Source: Clostridia bacterium (GTDB taxonomy: Bacteria; Bacillota_A; Clostridia; Christensenellales; Aristaeellaceae). Taken from it: DNA of 52,912 nt. Under the pieces are notes generated by a model that saw only the letters and a list, made by a program, of their open reading frames with translations, ran no database searches and was not told the DNA's origin. Positions 17,347 to 24,670 of the stretch are shown piece after piece. The translations under genes and the position numbers were made by a program. The stretch covers positions 1 to 52,912 of the forward strand of contig JAFRJF010000272.1 in NCBI GenBank assembly GCA_017432405.1. Direction: 5' to 3'. Within the stretch, counting starts at the first letter, position 1; the number at the start of each line of letters is the position of its first letter.

Positions 17347-17730
17347 TCATACCGTCAGTTCGATTTGGTTGCCCTCGATGGCGACGATACAGCTTTCATA
17401 GTATCCGTCGCCGGTGGTTCTCGGGCCGCTGACGACCGCATAGCCATGCTGCCGCAGCCGGTCTGTAAGTCGATCCACCTTTTCCCTGCTGCCAAGGGAA
17501 AAGGCAATGTGGGCATAGCCGGTGCGGTCAAGGGGCTTCTGTGCGTCGTTCATTTTCGGCTTGTTCATCAGCTCCAGCCGGGCGCCGTCTTCAAAGCGGA
17601 GGAAGTAGGAGCGAAAGCCCGTCTTGGGGTTGTGATAGCCCTCATTGGAGATCCCGCCGAGATAGCTTGTGAAAAAGTCGCGGGCGAACTCCAGGTCGTT
17701 CACATACATGGCCACGTGTTCGATTTTCAT
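17347..17730 (-). CDS. VOC (glyoxalase/bleomycin resistance) family protein
   Basis: A 127-aa single-domain metalloprotein of the vicinal-oxygen-chelate fold: IEHVAMYVNDLEFARDFFTS at the start, GFRSYFLRFEDGARLELMN, then a second repeat GYAHIAFSLGSREKVDRLTD and a final IVAIEGNQIELTV. Candidate metal ligands are His5, Glu53 (in LELM), His76 and Glu124. Substrate is not predictable; such proteins include glyoxalase I-like and fosfomycin-resistance enzymes. GGGAGG precedes the ATG. It lies just upstream of ansA, with its stop reaching the alternative asparaginase start. The 130 nt before the gene (17731-17860) show no gene or clear signal. Confidence 0.8.
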   Translation of the reverse strand: MKIEHVAMYVNDLEFARDFFTSYLGGISNEGYHNPKTGFRSYFLRFEDGARLELMNKPKMNDAQKPLDRTGYAHIAFSLGSREKVDRLTDRLRQHGYAVVSGPRTTGDGYYESCIVAIEGNQIELTV

Positions 17731-17860
17731 ACCGGCGCCTCCCTGCTATAATTCCTTGATTCGCCAGGCCCTAAACAACCGCTGCGCCCGGGATGACAAT
17801 GGCAGCCACATCATCCTGAGCGCAGCGAAGGCGCTGTTCGGCTCTGAGCCTGGGAGGGCG

Positions 17861-18910
17861 TCAGACCTCCGCCTTCTGGCAGGCGTCCAGGAAGGCCAGT
17901 ATGTTTTCCTCGGGGGTGTTCACGTCCATGCCCACGCAGGAGATGGAGATCTTGCCCTGGTCGGCCTTGCCCTCCTTGAGCATGCGGGCCACGTTTTCAT
18001 GGATCTGGTCCGGCGTCTCCTTCTGGATATTGACGGCGCTGTAGCGCAGATTCAGCCAGGTCTCGGGCAGGTGCTCCCGGACATAGGGGATGTTCGAGCC
18101 GGCGCCCACCTCGGCGAAGGCCAGGTTCTTCACCTTGCCGTAGCCCTCGCAGACGTGCTCCATGCTCTTGCCGCAGTGGTGGATGCCGAAGCAGGGGAAT
18201 TCCTTCGCCAGCCGCAGGTCGTGGGGCAGCAGGAATTCCTCGTAGCAGGCGTTGGAAACCATCTCCACCGAGCAGTTGGAGGTGAGGTAGTTCTCCGGCA
18301 TGACCTTGCGCACGATGCCGGTGACGCCGCCGGAGACGTCGTTGCTCAGGGCGTAGAAGCGCCTGCCGATGTCCACGGTGAGGTCGGTGATCTTCGTGAG
18401 CAGCCCGGTGATCTCGTCGGGGTCGGTGTAATAGGCCATGTACAGCTCCTGGCCCATCAGGTCCAGCGCGATGTTCTGTATGCCCTGGAGGTTGATGTAG
18501 GTCTCCACCCGGCCGTAGTCCGCAAGCAGGCCGTCGATCTGCCGCTGGGTGCGGGCCCATACGGGGTCGCTGTCCAGGTCCGGCACATGCACCTGGTCCA
18601 GGTCTTCGGCGGTCAGGTTCCGGCAGACCACCTGGGGGGAGTTGTCAGGCTGGTAGACGATGTCGCAGCCCATCAGCTCGGAGTAGAGGTAGCCGGCGGC
18701 CAGCAGGTCCGTGCCCATCAGCGGCCTGGGCGCGGGGTCCTTTTCGCCGATGCCGTAGGCGCCGAAGTGGTCGTACAGCGCCCGGCGCATGCGCACGTCG
18801 CATTCCATGCGGTATTTGTAGTCGTCAAAGAAGGGTTGGGAGAAGTCGATGCCGGCGTTTTTGTGCCACCACGAGGGGTGGAAGGTGATGTCGTAGAGGT
18901 TTTTATTCAT
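17861..18910 (-). CDS. UROD/MtaA-type methyltransferase family protein
   Basis: A 349-aa member of the uroporphyrinogen decarboxylase-like superfamily. The late motif GIHHCGKSMEH has the His-x-Cys of zinc-dependent methyltransferases such as MtaA and MtbA, and it is followed by the barrel-closing AFAEVGAGSNIPYVREHLPE and YSAVNIQKETPDQIHENVAR. True heme-pathway UROD would show different N-terminal Arg motifs and no heme genes are near. A role in methyl transfer to or from a corrinoid protein is plausible, but no corrinoid gene is in view. Start at 18910 has GGAGGG upstream; the in-frame extension to 18991 would include the promoter. Confidence 0.78.
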   Translation of the reverse strand: MNKNLYDITFHPSWWHKNAGIDFSQPFFDDYKYRMECDVRMRRALYDHFGAYGIGEKDPAPRPLMGTDLLAAGYLYSELMGCDIVYQPDNSPQVVCRNLTAEDLDQVHVPDLDSDPVWARTQRQIDGLLADYGRVETYINLQGIQNIALDLMGQELYMAYYTDPDEITGLLTKITDLTVDIGRRFYALSNDVSGGVTGIVRKVMPENYLTSNCSVEMVSNACYEEFLLPHDLRLAKEFPCFGIHHCGKSMEHVCEGYGKVKNLAFAEVGAGSNIPYVREHLPETWLNLRYSAVNIQKETPDQIHENVARMLKEGKADQGKISISCVGMDVNTPEENILAFLDACQKAEV

Positions 18911-18949
18911 GGCACAGCCCTCCAAATGCAGTTGTTTTCTTTTGTCTGT

Positions 18950-18978
18950 ATTATAAGAGATAAGCCCGCAAAGGTAAA
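18950..18978 (-). promoter_or_regulatory. Minus-strand promoter for the first UROD-like gene
   Basis: On the minus strand TTTACC (18978-18973), 17-nt spacer and perfect TATAAT (18955-18950). The -35 is itself half of the operator-like palindrome at 18973-18989. Confidence 0.6.
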
Positions 18979-18989
18979 GGAATTTTACC
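18973..18989. promoter_or_regulatory. Operator-like palindrome shared by divergent UROD-like genes
   Basis: GGTAAA, 5-nt spacer, TTTACC (18973-18989). The related TTTACCACA at 18984-18992 has an exact inverted copy TGTGGTAAA at 19028-19036 inside the spacer of the plus-strand promoter. One regulator could thus bind both promoters and perhaps loop the DNA. Confidence 0.55.
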
Positions 18990-19020
18990 ACATCTTAATG
19001 GGGATGCGCAGCCGTTTTTA

Positions 19021-19049
19021 TTGACAGTGTGGTAAATCTACAGTAGAAT
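19021..19049 (+). promoter_or_regulatory. Plus-strand promoter for the second UROD-like gene
   Basis: Perfect TTGACA (19021-19026), 17-nt spacer, TAGAAT (19044-19049). The half-site GGTAAA (19031-19036) lies in the spacer, where a bound protein would block polymerase. Confidence 0.78.
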
Positions 19050-19079
19050 CTTGCCAGAATAGATGGAGGAATGAGAGCT

Positions 19080-20198
19080 ATGTTTGATACTTCGCTGAGG
19101 GATTCCCAGAGCACGGCGGTGACCGGCATCGCGCCGGAGGCCTTTGATTTCGACGAGTATGCCGAGTATGCCGCCCGCCAGGACGGAAAGGTGCGCAAAT
19201 TCATGGCGGCGGATTCCGGCGTGCTGGTGTACCGGCGCTTCCGCGTGGCGGAGGTCTACGGCTGGGAATGCCAGGACCGGGAGCTGTCCCTGCGTTTGCA
19301 GCTGGGCGCGCTGAAGGAGAGCATGAAATACACCGCCGACATGGCCAACTACCTGGAGCCCTGGTACGGCATCGGCGTCGGCGCGTCGGCCTTCGGGGCG
19401 AAGTACATCTGGCTGGACGGGCAGGCCCCGGCGGTGTCCGACGAATTCCAGAGCATCGAGGAGGCACTGGCCTTCGATCCGGTGCCGATCCACACGACCC
19501 AGATCGGCAAGGACCAGATGGCCTATGTAGAATATTTCCTCGATAAAACCAAGGGCAAGCTGCCGGTCTCCTTCTGCGACATACAGTCCCCGCTGAACAT
19601 CGTCAGCGAGATGATGCCCACCAACGTGCTCTTCGAGGACATGCTGGAGGACCCGGACGCCTACAGCGATCTGGCCTATCGGGCAGGCGGCCTGATGCGG
19701 GATTACCTGCTGAAGCTGAAGGACATGATCGGCGGCGCGCTGGCGCTGCCCGGCCACGGCTTCGCCTCCTCCCGGGCGATGACGGGCATCGGGGCCTCGG
19801 ACGATACCAGCATCATGATCAGCAACGGCATGTTCGACGAGCTGGAGGCCGACCAGCTGGCGGACATGTGCGAGCCCTTCGGCGGCGCGTTCTACCACAG
19901 CTGCGGCAACTGGGGCGTGAAGATCCCCTCCGTGCTGAAGGTGCGCAACCTGCTGGGCGCCGACGGCGCCTTCTCCAGCGAGACCGACCCCTCGCCCAAC
20001 GACCCCGCCCTGTTCGGCAAGGCCTTCGCCGGCACCGGCAAGATACTGAACCTGCGGGCCGTGGGCAATCCCGACGTCGTGGCGGACACCGTTCGCAAGG
20101 TATGGCACCCGGGCCTGCGGCTCATCGTCAACACCTACTGCAAGACCCCCGAGGAACAGCAGGAGGCCTATGACCGGATACAGGAGATATGCAGGTAG
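19080..20198 (+). CDS. UROD-family protein, second copy
   Basis: A 372-aa member of the UROD-like superfamily, divergent from the one at 17861-18910. AFYHSCGNWGVKIPSVLKV carries the His-x-Cys-Gly zinc motif. DIQSPLNIVSEMMPTNVLFE matches the conserved mid-barrel strand in which family members begin D-x-Q-x-P. The tail RKVWHPGLRLIVNTYCKTPE adds a conserved-type late Cys. GGAGGA (19065-19070) is 9 nt before ATG 19080, which is better than the in-frame ATG at 19071. The substrate is unknown; divergent transcription with shared operator half-sites suggests joint use with the first copy. Confidence 0.8.
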   Translation: MFDTSLRDSQSTAVTGIAPEAFDFDEYAEYAARQDGKVRKFMAADSGVLVYRRFRVAEVYGWECQDRELSLRLQLGALKESMKYTADMANYLEPWYGIGVGASAFGAKYIWLDGQAPAVSDEFQSIEEALAFDPVPIHTTQIGKDQMAYVEYFLDKTKGKLPVSFCDIQSPLNIVSEMMPTNVLFEDMLEDPDAYSDLAYRAGGLMRDYLLKLKDMIGGALALPGHGFASSRAMTGIGASDDTSIMISNGMFDELEADQLADMCEPFGGAFYHSCGNWGVKIPSVLKVRNLLGADGAFSSETDPSPNDPALFGKAFAGTGKILNLRAVGNPDVVADTVRKVWHPGLRLIVNTYCKTPEEQQEAYDRIQEICR

Positions 20199-20208
20199 TA
20201 CTAATTGC

Positions 20209-20285
20209 GCGTAGGGGCGATCTCCTGATCGCCCGCGGGCGCTCGGAGAGCGCGACGCGAAGCTGGTCCTTTAGGGCCCCTACGC
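20209..20285. repeat. Cloverleaf-like palindromic element containing a variant 24-bp unit
   Basis: Outer stem GCGTAGGGGC (20209-20218) with GCCCCTACGC (20276-20285); inner hairpins GCGATC/GATCGC (20217-20232) and GCGCTC/GAGCGC (20239-20253). Its right part (about 20252-20275) is a copy of the dispersed 24-bp unit with one change, CTGGTCC for CTAGTCC. It lies after the second UROD-like gene. Confidence 0.7.
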
Positions 20286-20300
20286 GGCATATTCATAGTA

Positions 20301-20342
20301 AAACCCCCGAACCTTCGCCATCATGCGAAGATCCGGGGGTTT
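20301..20342. terminator. Bidirectional terminator with AAACCCCCG/CGGGGGTTT stem
   Basis: AAACCCCCG (20301-20309) pairs with CGGGGGTTT (20334-20342), and CTTCGC/GCGAAG extends the stem inward after a small internal loop. It separates convergent genes, and TTTCTT follows on the plus strand. Confidence 0.75.
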
Positions 20343-20363
20343 CTTGTCGTTCAAACACTTGGC

Positions 20364-21785
20364 TTACATGAGGATCGCCTTCACAAGGTCTTCCAGGTCG
20401 CCGTCGATCTCAACGGGGATTTCGTTGACGTTCTTCGAAGCGCTCAGGTCTTCGATGTTCACCCTGTCGATCCTGCTGAGCTTGAAGCGCACCGGCTGGT
20501 CGGATTCGCTGGTGTTCATCTCACAAACCAGGCTGTCGTCGTCCTCATAGCAGTCAAAGATAACCGTGGCCTGCTGGCCATCGGCGGTCTCGGCCACCAG
20601 CTCGTAGCGGATCTTGCCCGTCCAGGTTTCCCGTACGGAGGTGCTGATGGCGCCCTTCGGCCCCTTCATGAAGAAATAATCCGGGCCAAAATTCATCCGC
20701 ATCCATTCGTTGCCTTCGATCACGGAGAGGACGCTCCCGGCATCGATCTGTTCGCCGTCGAAGCTCATCTGCACGTCCGTCTTGGAATTTCCGGCGCTCA
20801 GCGCCTCGCGGGAGGAATTCGGGTTCACCGAAAGCTCATGGACCAGCAGGGGCTCCTCGTCCTTGATGCCCAGGCAGGTGGTGATCTCCGCCTCGCCGTT
20901 CTCTTCGTTGATCCAGGCATCCGTGTCGCACATCAGAACCTTCGTCGCGGAAGAATCCTCGCCGATCTGGAAATGCGATACCCAGTGGCCGTTGGCGTCG
21001 AAGGCGTCGGTGCTCTCGATGGTGCGGATGGTCTCCAGGATGGCTTCGCGGTTCGTCTCCCAGTCCTCCTGGACCGTCGCAAAGTCCTCGCCGCCGGTCG
21101 AGGCGGCCTGGCGGTTCACCAGCGCTGCCAGGTCAGGGTTGGACATCAGCTCGTCCATGGCGTCCGCCAGCGCGGAGGCGAGGGCATCGCTGCGCAGGCT
21201 GACCGTCGCGCTGGCCTCCGATCCCTTGACATCCAGGATGTATTCCGGCTTGAACTTGTCGGCAAAGGCCATCGCCGCAGCGCTCAGGGTCGCCGCGTCG
21301 GCCTGCGCCTGTTCTTCCGCCGCAGACGCAAGAATGCCGAATTCATTGACGGCTTTCTCGATCTCCGCCTGAGTGGGAAGCGCCTCCTCGGGGATGCTCT
21401 TGATGGCCTCCTCCAGCACTTTGTTCACCGCGTCGTCGATTTTCTGCATGGCGGCGGTAACGGTGGCGTAGCGCAGCAGCGACACGGTGCCGTCGGCGCT
21501 GACATAGATGCCCGTGGGATTCAGCTGAACGTGGCTGTCCTCCACGGCGTTATTGCGGGATACCAGGTGAAGGTTATCCCCGTCGATGCGGATCACGAGG
21601 TCGCTGGTCGCGTCCCCGGACTCCACCTGCAGGGCGATGTCCTGTGTCTGAGGGTCTGTCCCCTTCACAAACCGGCTCAGTATATTGGCCTGGCCAAAGC
21701 GTCCCATTCCCGTTGACTCTGCGAAGGCGCCCGCAACGGTGAAAAGCATCATGACGACCAGCAGGCAGGAAACAAGCTTCTTCAT
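20364..21785 (-). CDS. Secreted protein of unknown function
   Basis: A 473-aa protein with a clear signal peptide (MKKLVSCLLVVMMLFTVAGAFAE, cut after AFA). No known domain is recognised. The mature part has beta-rich stretches at both ends (DIALQVESGDATSDLVIRID, RYELVAETADGQQATVIFDC) around a helical, Ala-rich middle (about residues 105-220) with regular heptad-like spacing. No lipobox, LPXTG or SLH anchor is seen, so it is probably released or periplasm-like. Start 21785 has AAAGGGG upstream. It has its own promoter (21876-21904) and terminator, so it stands alone. The pattern recalls proteins scoring small differences in outer-face polymers, but no function is assigned. Confidence 0.75.
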   Translation of the reverse strand: MKKLVSCLLVVMMLFTVAGAFAESTGMGRFGQANILSRFVKGTDPQTQDIALQVESGDATSDLVIRIDGDNLHLVSRNNAVEDSHVQLNPTGIYVSADGTVSLLRYATVTAAMQKIDDAVNKVLEEAIKSIPEEALPTQAEIEKAVNEFGILASAAEEQAQADAATLSAAAMAFADKFKPEYILDVKGSEASATVSLRSDALASALADAMDELMSNPDLAALVNRQAASTGGEDFATVQEDWETNREAILETIRTIESTDAFDANGHWVSHFQIGEDSSATKVLMCDTDAWINEENGEAEITTCLGIKDEEPLLVHELSVNPNSSREALSAGNSKTDVQMSFDGEQIDAGSVLSVIEGNEWMRMNFGPDYFFMKGPKGAISTSVRETWTGKIRYELVAETADGQQATVIFDCYEDDDSLVCEMNTSESDQPVRFKLSRIDRVNIEDLSASKNVNEIPVEIDGDLEDLVKAILM

Positions 21786-21875
21786 AATGTATACCCCTTT
21801 CATCATAGCTGTTCTGTTTGGTGGTGATGTTGTTGGATGCCCGGGTATCCCTGGCGGTATCCAGGCTCCTCTTCT

Positions 21876-21904
21876 ATTATCGCATGTTTTCCAATGAAAA
21901 TCAA
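21876..21904 (-). promoter_or_regulatory. Promoter of the secreted-protein gene
   Basis: Minus strand TTGATT (21904-21899), 17-nt spacer, GATAAT (21881-21876). The 5' leader would be about 85 nt and includes direct copies of GGTATCC. Confidence 0.6.
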
Positions 21905-21921
21905 GGGGAGGTGCCGGAATG

Positions 21922-22626
21922 TCACCTTTTTCGGCCGAGGACCGTTTCGATCCAATCGCCGCACTCCCGAATCCAGCCGGCCACGTGGGCATCGGGCAGG
22001 CGTCCCTTTTCGTACTCGGTGACCTCGTCGGTGGCCAGCGAAAGCCCGTGCTCGCCGAAGGGGTAGATGTGCATTTCGAAGGGAACGCCGAAGCGCCTCA
22101 GGGCTGCGGCGAACATCAGCGAATTTTCCACCGGCACGCTGTGGTCCTCGGCGGTGTGCCACAGGAAGGTCGGCGGTGTGTCCGCCGAGACGTGCTTCTC
22201 CAGCGAGAAGAAGTCCCGCCGGTCCTCCCCGGCGATGCTCTGGATGCTCGGGGCATTGCACAGGGCCTCGTCGGCGGTGATGACCGGGTAGCACAGGATC
22301 AGCCCGTCGGGCCGGCTGAGCCCCAGGGTCTTCCAGTGCACGCCCAGCGTCGCGGCCAGGTGGCCGCCCGCCGAAAAGCCGCACACGAATATCGGCGCGC
22401 CGTCGGTGGTCTCTCGTAGCTGCGCCACCCGCTCGGAGAGCTCCCGGACCGGCCCAAGGCCCAGGGGCTCGGGGTCGCCCTCCGCCTGGACGGTGTAGCG
22501 CAGTATGCTGGTTTCATACCCCATGGCCTCAAAGGCGCGGGCTATCGGTTCGCTCTCCCGGGGGGAGAGCCACTGGTAAGCGCCGCCGGGACAGATGACG
22601 ATGATCGCTTTTTTCTTCTGTACCAT
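21922..22626 (-). CDS. Alpha/beta hydrolase, acetyl-esterase-like
   Basis: A 234-aa serine hydrolase without signal peptide. AIIVICPGGAYQWLSPRESE holds the oxyanion segment PGGAY. The nucleophile Ser sits in VCGFSAGGHLAATLG (Gly-x-Ser-x-Gly), the Asp in LWHTAEDHSVPVENSLMF and the His in IYPFGEHGLSLA, so the triad is complete. The layout matches the BD-FAE/Axe-like group that deacetylates sugars or short esters. AAGGAGG sits before the ATG. It follows the TRAP operon, separated by a hairpin, so it may belong to the same regulon. Confidence 0.85.
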   Translation of the reverse strand: MVQKKKAIIVICPGGAYQWLSPRESEPIARAFEAMGYETSILRYTVQAEGDPEPLGLGPVRELSERVAQLRETTDGAPIFVCGFSAGGHLAATLGVHWKTLGLSRPDGLILCYPVITADEALCNAPSIQSIAGEDRRDFFSLEKHVSADTPPTFLWHTAEDHSVPVENSLMFAAALRRFGVPFEMHIYPFGEHGLSLATDEVTEYEKGRLPDAHVAGWIRECGDWIETVLGRKR

Positions 22627-22645
22627 AGGTTGCCTCCTTGAATTT

Positions 22646-22669
22646 TGAGGCGGCGCTTGCGCCGCCTCA
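22646..22669 (-). terminator. 11-bp GC hairpin after the TRAP operon
   Basis: TGAGGCGGCGC (22646-22656) pairs with GCGCCGCCTCA (22659-22669). No strong U tract follows, so read-through into the hydrolase gene is possible. Confidence 0.6.
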
Positions 22670-22674
22670 GGACT

Positions 22675-23979
22675 TTATTTATACAGCATCCCGGGCAGCC
22701 ACATGAAGCTCTGGGGGAAGTAGGTGAGGATCAGCAGGGCGATGGCCATGGTGATGTAGAACGGGACCATCTTCTTGGCCAGCGTCTCGATCTTGATGTT
22801 GGAGATGGCCGAGCCGATGAACAGCGTCGAGCCTACGGGCGGCGTCAGCAGGCCGATGCCCAGGTTCAGCACCATCACGATGCCCAGGTGGATCGGCGAC
22901 AGCCCCATCTGGATCCAGATTGGCAGTATGACCGGGGTGAGCATTAGGATCAGGCAGGCCATCTCGATCAGGCAGCCCAGTATCAGCATCAGCACGTTGA
23001 GCATGATGAGGATCAGTATCTTGTTGCTGGTCAGCGTGAACAGGCCCGTGGCCACCTTCTCCGGGATCTTCAGGTAGGTGAGCAGGTAGGTGAACGCGCC
23101 GGAGACGCCCAGCAGTATCAGCACTTTGCCCAGCGTGGTGACCACGTTGATGAAGATGTCCGGGATGTCGCGGATGCGGAAGCCCTTGTAGATGAACAGG
23201 CCGACGATCAGCGACCACACCACCGCGCAGGCGGCGGATTCGGTGGTGGTGAAGATGCCGGCGATGACGCCGACCACGACGATCAGCACGGCCAGCATGC
23301 CCCAGATGGCCCTGCCCAGGGCCTTGAGGGTGCCCACGAGGCTGAACCGGCCCGTGGTGGGGATGTTCATCTTCTTGGCGTACCAGGCGGAGTAGATCAT
23401 CAGCGCGATGGAGAGCACCGCGCCGGGCACGTAGCCCGCCACGAACAGCTGGCCGATGGAGACGGTGGTCGTGCCGGCGGCGGCCAGGGTGTAGATGACC
23501 ATGTTCTGCGACGGGGGCACCAGTATGCCCTCCACCGACGAGGCCATCGTCAGGCAGGTGGAGAACGCGCGGTCGTAGCCCTGCTCCTCCATCATCTTGA
23601 TCTCGATGGGGCCCAGGGAGGCGCAGTCCGCCGACGAGGAGCCGGAGATGCCGCCGAAGAAGAACGAGGCCACCACGTTGACCATGGCCGCGCCGCCCCG
23701 GAACCAGCCCACCAGCTCCTTGGAGAAGTCGATCAGCGTCTCGGTGATGCCGCCGGCACTCATCAGCTCGCCCATCAGTATGAAGAAGGGCACGGCCAGC
23801 AGCGTGTAGGAATTGAGGTTGCTGACGAACTTCAGCGCCATTTGCATCGGGTTGATGCCCAGGAAGAAGAAGTCGATCAGCGAGGCGATGCCGATGGAAT
23901 AGACGATCGGCACCCGCAGAAACACCAGCAGCAGGAACACGCCGATCAGTATGATCGTCGCGATGGTCGCGGTCGTCAC
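22675..23979 (-). CDS. dctM: TRAP transporter large permease (DctM)
   Basis: A 434-aa membrane protein of the DctM/SiaM class, with about 12 spans, that moves carboxylates with Na+. Typical stretches are VFLRVPIVYSIGIASLIDFF, LAVPFFILMGELMSAGGITE, FFFGGISGSSSADCASLGPI and LTPPVGSTLFIGSAI. It pairs with the DctQ gene, whose stop overlaps this start by ATGA (23976-23979). The full operon order on the minus strand is dctP, dctQ, dctM. The substrate is likely a sugar acid or other organic acid, not deducible from sequence. Confidence 0.95.
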   Translation of the reverse strand: MTTATIATIILIGVFLLLVFLRVPIVYSIGIASLIDFFFLGINPMQMALKFVSNLNSYTLLAVPFFILMGELMSAGGITETLIDFSKELVGWFRGGAAMVNVVASFFFGGISGSSSADCASLGPIEIKMMEEQGYDRAFSTCLTMASSVEGILVPPSQNMVIYTLAAAGTTTVSIGQLFVAGYVPGAVLSIALMIYSAWYAKKMNIPTTGRFSLVGTLKALGRAIWGMLAVLIVVVGVIAGIFTTTESAACAVVWSLIVGLFIYKGFRIRDIPDIFINVVTTLGKVLILLGVSGAFTYLLTYLKIPEKVATGLFTLTSNKILILIMLNVLMLILGCLIEMACLILMLTPVILPIWIQMGLSPIHLGIVMVLNLGIGLLTPPVGSTLFIGSAISNIKIETLAKKMVPFYITMAIALLILTYFPQSFMWLPGMLYK

Positions 23980-24461
23980 TTCGCTTCACTCCTTTCAAGC
24001 CATTCGCCCACCAGGGCGAACAGGTTCAGCACGCCCGTCACCGGCATGGCGCAGTACATCACGGAATAGGGCACGTTGATGCCCGCCATGTTGTTGTTCG
24101 CGCCCTTGCCCATCAGGCCGCTGCCGTAGTAGATCAGGAACAGCGAGAAGACGACGATGCACGCCGTGCTCAGGATCTCCGTGATAAACACGCCCTTTTC
24201 GCCGAACTTTTCATCCAGCATGGTCACGCGCAGGTGCTCGTTGCGGCGCACCACCAGCGCCGAGCCCAGCAGGCTCATCCACACCAGGCACAGCAGCGAA
24301 AACGGCTCGCCCCAGATGGGGGATTTGCTCAGTACATAGCGGCCGAAAAAGATGGAGAAAACCACCGCCACCAGCGCTGCCAGTATGATCACGCAGACGT
24401 ATTTCACCAGCGTGAATACGACCGCGTCCACCTTTTTCCACACATTTCGAAAGCCTTGCAA
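23976..24461 (-). CDS. dctQ: TRAP transporter small permease (DctQ)
   Basis: A 161-aa protein with four spans (VKYVCVIILAALVAVVFSIFFGRYVL, EPFSLLCLVWMSLLGSALVVRR, EILSTACIVVFSLFLIYYG, VPYSVMYCAMPVTGVLNLF). The pattern GEPFSLLCLVWMSLLGSALVVRRNEHLRV is diagnostic for DctQ. It starts with TTG at 24461, helped by AAAGGAG, and overlaps dctM by four bases, indicating coupled translation and the usual Q-M complex. Confidence 0.92.
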   Translation of the reverse strand: MQGFRNVWKKVDAVVFTLVKYVCVIILAALVAVVFSIFFGRYVLSKSPIWGEPFSLLCLVWMSLLGSALVVRRNEHLRVTMLDEKFGEKGVFITEILSTACIVVFSLFLIYYGSGLMGKGANNNMAGINVPYSVMYCAMPVTGVLNLFALVGEWLERSEAK

Positions 24462-24494
24462 GTTGTGCTCCTTTCTTTGGAAACGACAAAAGGG

Positions 24495-24528
24495 GGCTCT
24501 CCGCTCCCCTCATGGGCAACGGAGAGCC
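24495..24528 (-). terminator. Hairpin in the dctP-dctQ spacer
   Basis: GGCTCTCCG (24495-24503) pairs with CGGAGAGCC (24520-24528). A second stem GGCGGCC/GGCCGCC lies at 24585-24602. The 209-nt spacer holds no gene. As in many binding-protein operons, it probably favours more dctP than permease message. Confidence 0.55.
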
Positions 24529-24670
24529 TCGGCTACCGTTTGGCCGTTCATCGTATGCGGCGGCGGACTGCGCCTCGCTGCCGTGGCGGCCTGGTGGCCG
24601 CCGCTACAGCTGCGGAGATGTCCACAGGCCGGACGGCCGGTGTTCGATCAGGGAAGGCGCTCTGGCGCGA

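Noticed and set aside
24462..24670. Riboswitch in the dctP-dctQ gap
   Set aside because: Only simple GC hairpins are seen; no recognised aptamer core, and the position inside an operon suits mRNA processing.
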